A stretch of 7,728 nt of DNA from Roseivirga sp. UBA6061 (lineage in GTDB: Bacteria; Bacteroidota; Bacteroidia; Cytophagales; Cyclobacteriaceae). Positions 6,301 through 7,728 of this stretch are shown here, one piece after another. Positions within the stretch are counted from its first letter, which is position 1. Each line of letters opens with the position of its first letter. The notes under the pieces were generated by a model. It was not told the DNA's origin. It was given only the letters and a program-made list of their open reading frames with translations, and ran no database searches. The position numbers and the translations under genes were made by a program. The stretch spans positions 1-7,728 of the forward strand of contig DIYF01000006.1 in assembly GCA_002427745.1 (NCBI GenBank), written 5' to 3'.

Positions 6301-7728
6301 AATGCACGGTTTTATTCCGTTTCCGATATGGCGATCGACCCATTGGGCAATGTATATGTAACAGACGGTGCTGACCGTAAAATCCGAAAGGTCAGCCCAT
6401 CCGGAGTAGTTACCACACTGGCAGGTTCGGGTAGCTATGAAAGTATCGATGGCGTGGGTACAGCTGCTGCTTTTTATGGCCCTGCAGGAATAGCACTCGA
6501 TGCTTCCGGTAATGCCTATATAGTTGATAGAACCGGTAATAGAATTCGAAAGATATCAAGTGAATCTTCTCTTTTATCAGGAGACCCGACAGGCCAGAGA
6601 GGTAGTCATGATGTGGTACTGGAGGCCAGGGATGGAAATGGAGGTATTGCACAGCAGAGTTTTACCATTGTTGTAACTGATGGGATTGATCCGGTATTTA
6701 CTTCTGCTATCTCAGCAAACTTTGCAGAAAACGAAACAGGAACGGTCTATACGGCTGTTGCGACCGATGCCGATCAGCTGACTTACAGTCTGGGTGACAA
6801 CAAGGATGAAGGACTGTTCAGCATTGACCCTGTGACCGGAATACTGAGCTTTATCAATAGCCCTGATTTTGAGAACCCTGGTGATAATAATGGAGATAAT
6901 CAGTATCTGGTTGATGTAATTGCCAGTGATGCCACAAATCCGGTCTCACAAACCGTAACGATTACCGTAACCGATGTTGATGAGATATTGCCTGTCTTTA
7001 CTTCAGGTATGGCAGTGAATTTTGCAGAGAACGGTACGGGTACCGCTTACACCATATCAGCGACTGATGCCAATCCTGTTACCTATGGTCTGGGCAGTGG
7101 TAATGATGAAACGCTCTTTAATATCAGCGGGGGAGTGGTCACCTTTAATAATGCTCCTGACTTTGAGGCACCTATAGATGCAGATAACAACAATATCTAT
7201 GTGATCGAAGTGCAGGCCAATGATGGTACCAATACAGCCAGTCAGACAGTGATGATTACAGTCACTGATGTGGCCGAGGATAACACTTTACCTGTCTTTA
7301 CTTCGGGTACGGCAGTGAATTTTGCAGAGAATGGTACCGGTACTGCTTACACCATATCAGCAACTGACGCCAATCCGGTTACCTACGGCCTGGGCAGTGG
7401 TAATGATGAAGCACTTTTCGATATCAGTGGAGGAGCGGTCATCTTTAAGAATGCTCCTGACTTTGAAGCCCCCGGGGATGGAGATACAGATAACGCCTAT
7501 GTGATCGAAGTACAGGCCAACGATGGTATCAATACTGCCATCCAGACCGTAACGATTACCGTAACTGATATTGATGAGGTCTTACCTGTATTTACTTCAG
7601 GTATGGCAGTGAATTTTGCAGAGAATAGTACGGGTACTGCTTACACCATATCAGCGACCGATGCCAATCCGGTTACCTATGGTCTGGGCAGTGGTAATGA
7701 TGAATCGCTTTTCGATATCAGTGGAGGA
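1..7728 (+). CDS. Giant modular NHL-propeller / Ig-like / Fn3-like / cadherin-like surface protein, interior fragment
   Basis: Frame +1 is open across the whole window: 2576 codons with no stop, no start site and no C-terminus. The translation is repetitive throughout. A cut NHL propeller and four complete six-bladed NHL propellers alternate with Ig-like halves and Fn3-like domains up to base 6675, then cadherin-like repeats run to the window end. Only one cysteine is visible (codon at 1843), as is usual for large extracellular bacterial proteins. No enzyme motif, membrane segment or signal peptide is seen; a signal peptide and any anchoring or type IX secretion sorting domain would lie outside the window. 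Related domain mixes in Bacteroidota are annotated as putative-Ig, NHL or cadherin-domain proteins, and are thought to act in adhesion or matrix binding. The domain families are well supported; the ligand and function are unknown. No other gene is supported on either strand. Confidence 0.95.
340..459 (+). other. Ig-like (CADG/He_PIG-type) domain, C-terminal half, copy 0
   Basis: Forty residues directly follow propeller 0. The pattern LLTGDPAGQVGNHDVVLEAS, then DGKGG and QQSFTIEV, matches the second half of putative-Ig / dystroglycan-type cadherin-like domains (L.G.P...G.h.V.l.a.D..GG...q.F.i.V). Its partner half should lie upstream of the window, before blade 1 of the cut propeller. It is the same length as its four later copies. 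Confidence 0.75.
460..780 (+). other. Fn3-like domain 1
   Basis: A 107-residue beta-sandwich domain: IAAPAVTTGVATAI, then GEVTSQGGAAITQRGFVYAR, TADDASPT, VPGTVGTFDLAV, LAGNTAYSFVAYADNGG and a closing VQTFTTLN. The order matches the Fn3-like repeats widespread in Bacteroidota extracellular proteins: a GG-turn, an RGFVY strand, a GTF strand, a NT.Y.F.AYA.N strand and a final TFTTL. It probably serves as a spacer between propeller-bearing Ig domains. It groups with copy 2 by shared RTADDA, LAEVNGTT and FDLA. Confidence 0.75.
781..936 (+). other. Ig-like (CADG/He_PIG-type) domain, N-terminal half, copy 1
   Basis: Fifty-two residues: NEPAFSSTAPVSINEGKTYT, then YSVTTEDLDGD and IPDWLKLVPIAGN. The E..TY.Y...T.D.DGD....A...P.WL.L pattern is the first half of a dystroglycan-type cadherin-like / putative-Ig domain, in which the acidic D.DGD turn is a likely calcium site (inferred from the family). 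The normal continuation after WL.L is missing here. The sequence instead enters propeller 1, and the continuation appears after blade 6 at 1891. Confidence 0.75.
937..1890 (+). repeat. NHL beta-propeller 1, six blades
   Basis: Six consecutive NHL repeats lie at 937-1098, 1099-1260, 1261-1422, 1423-1584, 1585-1743 and 1744-1890 (54, 54, 54, 54, 53 and 49 residues). The blade consensus is VVTT.AGSG..GS.DGTGT.A.F..P.GI..D.SGN.YV.D..N..IRKI.PSG. Blade 4 ends in IRIISPDK rather than IRKISPSG, and blade 6 reads GPCGN where the consensus has DASGN, giving the only cysteine in the window. Blade 6 ends at VRKI and passes straight into the Ig-like C-terminal half. NHL propellers bind proteins, sugars or nucleic acids on their faces; the ligand here cannot be told from the sequence. 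Confidence 0.92.
1891..2010 (+). other. Ig-like (CADG/He_PIG-type) domain, C-terminal half, copy 1
   Basis: Forty residues: YELTGNSAGRAGNHNVVLEA, then LKGGIVQQSFTIEV. It pairs with the N-terminal half at 781-936 across propeller 1. It is the most diverged copy: GDPAGQ has become GNSAGR and the usual D(G/D) before GG is DLK. Strand-forming residues (HNVVLEA, FTIEV) are kept. Confidence 0.75.
2011..2331 (+). other. Fn3-like domain 2
   Basis: 107 residues, the same length as copies 1, 3 and 4. Key blocks are IAAPTVVTSEATAI, LQGEVTAEGGAAIAERGFVY, ARTADDATPT, VPGTSGTFDLAI, LAGNTGYSFIAYADNRG and a final IKTFNTLN. It departs from the consensus with NRG for NGG and TFNTLN for TFTTLN. It is closest to Fn3-like copy 1. 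Confidence 0.75.
2332..2487 (+). other. Ig-like (CADG/He_PIG-type) domain, N-terminal half, copy 2
   Basis: Fifty-two residues: NEPTFTSTAPTAISERATYT, YPIVTEDADGDVITITA and KPGWLTLAPLVGD. The acidic DADGD turn and the WL.L strand are conserved. It leads directly into blade 1 of propeller 2; its partner half is at 3418-3537. Confidence 0.75.
2488..3417 (+). repeat. NHL beta-propeller 2, six blades, blade 3 shortened
   Basis: Blades lie at 2488-2649, 2650-2811, 2812-2946, 2947-3108, 3109-3267 and 3268-3417 (54, 54, 45, 54, 53 and 50 residues). Blade 3 lacks nine residues: the stretch normally containing DGTGT.A is missing and the blade reads AGAGTEEGFAFPEDLAVDAS. The frame is kept and the following strands are intact, so this is an in-frame 27-base deletion, not decay. 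Blade 5 has the ARF signature and blade 6 has DGVGT for DGTGT. This is the shortest of the four complete propellers. Confidence 0.92.
3418..3537 (+). other. Ig-like (CADG/He_PIG-type) domain, C-terminal half, copy 2
   Basis: Forty residues: SYLLTGDPTGQAGNHNVVLQ, ANDDNGGVTQQNFTIEV. It completes the Ig-like fold begun at 2332-2487. It shares VVLQ and QQNFTIEV with copy 3, whereas copies 0, 1 and 4 have VVLE and QQSFTI. Confidence 0.75.
3538..3858 (+). other. Fn3-like domain 3
   Basis: 107 residues with IAAPTVTTNEAVSI, LQGEVTSQGGAAITERGFVY, ARTSDDATPT, VPGTVGTFDMAV, LMGHTDYSFIAYADNGG and VQTFTTLN. RTSDDA, the NGST/DGST turn, FDMAV and LMG are shared with copy 4 and differ from copies 1 and 2, which puts copies 3 and 4 in a more recent duplication pair. 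Confidence 0.75.
3859..4014 (+). other. Ig-like (CADG/He_PIG-type) domain, N-terminal half, copy 3
   Basis: Fifty-two residues: NVPVFNSTALTSINEANTYS, YLATTQDADGDPVAITA and KPGWLSLIPITGD. DADGD is conserved; the preceding glutamate of the E-D-x-D-G-D turn is glutamine in this copy only. EANTYSYL is shared with copy 4. The partner half is at 4990-5109. Confidence 0.75.
4015..4989 (+). repeat. NHL beta-propeller 3, six blades, insertion in blade 1
   Basis: Blades lie at 4015-4194, 4195-4356, 4357-4518, 4519-4680, 4681-4839 and 4840-4989 (60, 54, 54, 54, 53 and 50 residues). Blade 1 has six extra residues between the YVTE strand and IRKI (GDTDFNENYV region), replacing the usual VAD..N..IRKI loop. 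Blade 5 carries GGSRG-IDGTG and ARFYS, nearly the same as blade 5 of propeller 4. Blade 2 has DASNN for DASGN. It is the longest propeller in the window. Confidence 0.92.
4990..5109 (+). other. Ig-like (CADG/He_PIG-type) domain, C-terminal half, copy 3
   Basis: Forty residues beginning at ISESSLLAGDPAGQTGSHNV, then VLQVNDGNGG and QQNFTIEV. It completes the Ig-like fold begun at 3859-4014. GSH replaces GNH, a change shared only with copy 4. Confidence 0.75.
5110..5430 (+). other. Fn3-like domain 4
   Basis: 107 residues with IAAPDVITGVAASI, LQGEVTSEGGASITERGFVY, ARTSDDATPT, VSGTVGTFDMAV, LMGNTAYSFIAYADNGG and VQTFTTLN. It is closest to copy 3. It is the last Fn3-like domain before the architecture changes to cadherin-like repeats. 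Confidence 0.75.
5431..5586 (+). other. Ig-like (CADG/He_PIG-type) domain, N-terminal half, copy 4
   Basis: Fifty-two residues: NEPTFTSTAVTGVSEANTYS, YLVTTEDTDGDMVAVTA and EPSWLSLTPLVGN. The acidic DTDGD turn and WLSL strand are conserved. The partner half is at 6556-6675. Confidence 0.75.
5587..6555 (+). repeat. NHL beta-propeller 4, six blades, insertion in blade 1
   Basis: Blades lie at 5587-5760, 5761-5922, 5923-6084, 6085-6246, 6247-6405 and 6406-6555 (58, 54, 54, 54, 53 and 50 residues). Blade 1 has four extra residues in the FVAQGDLYSRQSLIRKI region, the same loop that is enlarged in propeller 3 but with unrelated sequence, and it reads AGGTGT for the usual DGTGT. Blade 3 has a glycine run (GSGGGGSIDGTG), and blade 2 ends SPNA for SPSG. 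Blade 6 has DGVGT, as in propeller 2. This is the last propeller in the window. Confidence 0.92.
6556..6675 (+). other. Ig-like (CADG/He_PIG-type) domain, C-terminal half, copy 4 (terminal)
   Basis: Forty residues: SSESSLLSGDPTGQRGSHDV, VLEARDGNGG and QQSFTIVV. It closes the Ig-like fold begun at 5431-5586. Here FTIEVIAAP is replaced by FTIVVTDGIDPVF, so the domain connects to a cadherin-like repeat instead of an Fn3-like domain. Base 6675 is the end of the super-repeat region. Confidence 0.75.
6691..6990 (+). repeat. Cadherin-like repeat 1
   Basis: One hundred residues, PVFTS to the residue before the next PVFTS. Cadherin-type calcium-ligand motifs are in order: FAEN near the N-terminus, ATDAD after the second strand, DPVTGILSF, SPDFEN (equivalent to the cadherin LDRE region), V.A.SDA, and a C-terminal TVTITVTDVDE leading into the next repeat. 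It is the most divergent of the four copies and the only one that keeps the canonical DPVTG turn and ATDAD. Five residues (TDGID, 6676-6690) link it to the Ig-like half before it. Confidence 0.85.
6991..7290 (+). repeat. Cadherin-like repeat 2
   Basis: One hundred residues: PVFTSGMAVNFAENGTGTAY, TISATDANPVTYGLGSGNDE, LFNISGGVVTF, APDFEAP and IEVQANDGTN, ending in VMITVTDVAEDNT. FAEN, TDAN, DFE, the DADNNN turn and NDG are the expected calcium ligands. The ISGG turn replaces the DPVTG of repeat 1. The first 120 bases differ from repeat 3 at about ten positions by eye, almost all synonymous. The linker to the next repeat is two residues longer than that of repeat 3. Confidence 0.85.
7291..7584 (+). 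repeat. Cadherin-like repeat 3
   Basis: Ninety-eight residues: PVFTSGTAVNFAENGTGTAY, TISATDANPVTYGLGSGNDE, LFDISGGAVIF, APDFEAP, DGDTDN and IEVQANDGIN, ending in TVTITVTDIDE. It is nearly the same protein as repeat 2 over the first half; the acidic DGDTDN loop is a likely calcium-binding turn. Confidence 0.85.
7585..7728 (+). repeat. Cadherin-like repeat 4, N-terminal part (cut by window end)
   Basis: Forty-eight residues: PVFTSGMAVNFAENSTGTAY, TISATDANPVTYGLGSGNDE and LFDISGG, still in frame at the last base. It resembles repeat 2 more than repeat 3 at the DNA level (about six versus ten or more differences in the first 120 bases, by eye). The array therefore continues past the window; its total copy number cannot be read here. 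Confidence 0.85.

Noticed and set aside
937..6555. Regularly spaced repeats suggesting a CRISPR or regulatory iteron array
   Set aside because: The 162/159-base period is an exact multiple of three, the repeats are degenerate at third positions, and they translate to NHL blades. The periodicity is protein-level.
7130..7220. Possible frameshift or domain break in cadherin-like repeat 2 (ISGG turn instead of DPVTG)
   Set aside because: The same ISGG version occurs in repeats 3 and 4 in frame, so it is a family variant, not damage.

Overview
The window is one uninterrupted reading frame. Frame +1 is open from base 1 to base 7728 (2576 codons, no stop), and neither the start nor the end of the gene is present. 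There are no intergenic gaps, RNA genes, promoters, terminators or mobile elements. The product is the interior of a giant, modular, presumably secreted or surface-anchored protein built only from beta-sandwich and beta-propeller domains. Its Fn3-like domains (GG.xITxRGFVYAR...GTFD.A...L.GNT.YSF.AYADN...FTTLN) resemble those common in Bacteroidota surface proteins, so a Bacteroidota host is the best guess. That assignment is an inference from domain style, because no taxonomic marker is present.

Layout: bases 1-6675 hold a head-to-tail super-repeat. Each period has (a) a six-bladed NHL beta-propeller (930-975 bp), (b) a 40-residue segment carrying G(D/N)xxGxxGxHxVVL.A.D..GG..QQ.FTI.V, (c) a 107-residue Fn3-like domain, and (d) a 52-residue segment N(E/V)P.F.ST....E..TY.Y...T.D.DGD.....A...P.WL.L. 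The first propeller is cut by the window start, and four complete propellers follow. Segments b, c and d have exactly the same length in every copy (120, 321 and 156 bp), so all length variation lies in the propellers. At 6676 the super-repeat stops and ~100-residue cadherin-like repeats begin (three complete, one cut by the window end).

The most interesting feature is the domain topology. Segments d and b look like the N-terminal and C-terminal halves of one dystroglycan-type cadherin-like / putative-Ig (CADG/He_PIG-type) domain, with an entire six-bladed propeller inserted in the middle. The protein would then be a chain of Ig-like domains, each displaying a propeller from an internal loop and separated by Fn3-like spacers, passing into a cadherin-like stalk. 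Secretion, calcium stiffening and adhesion or ligand display are plausible roles but are inferred from domain families; nothing here identifies a ligand.
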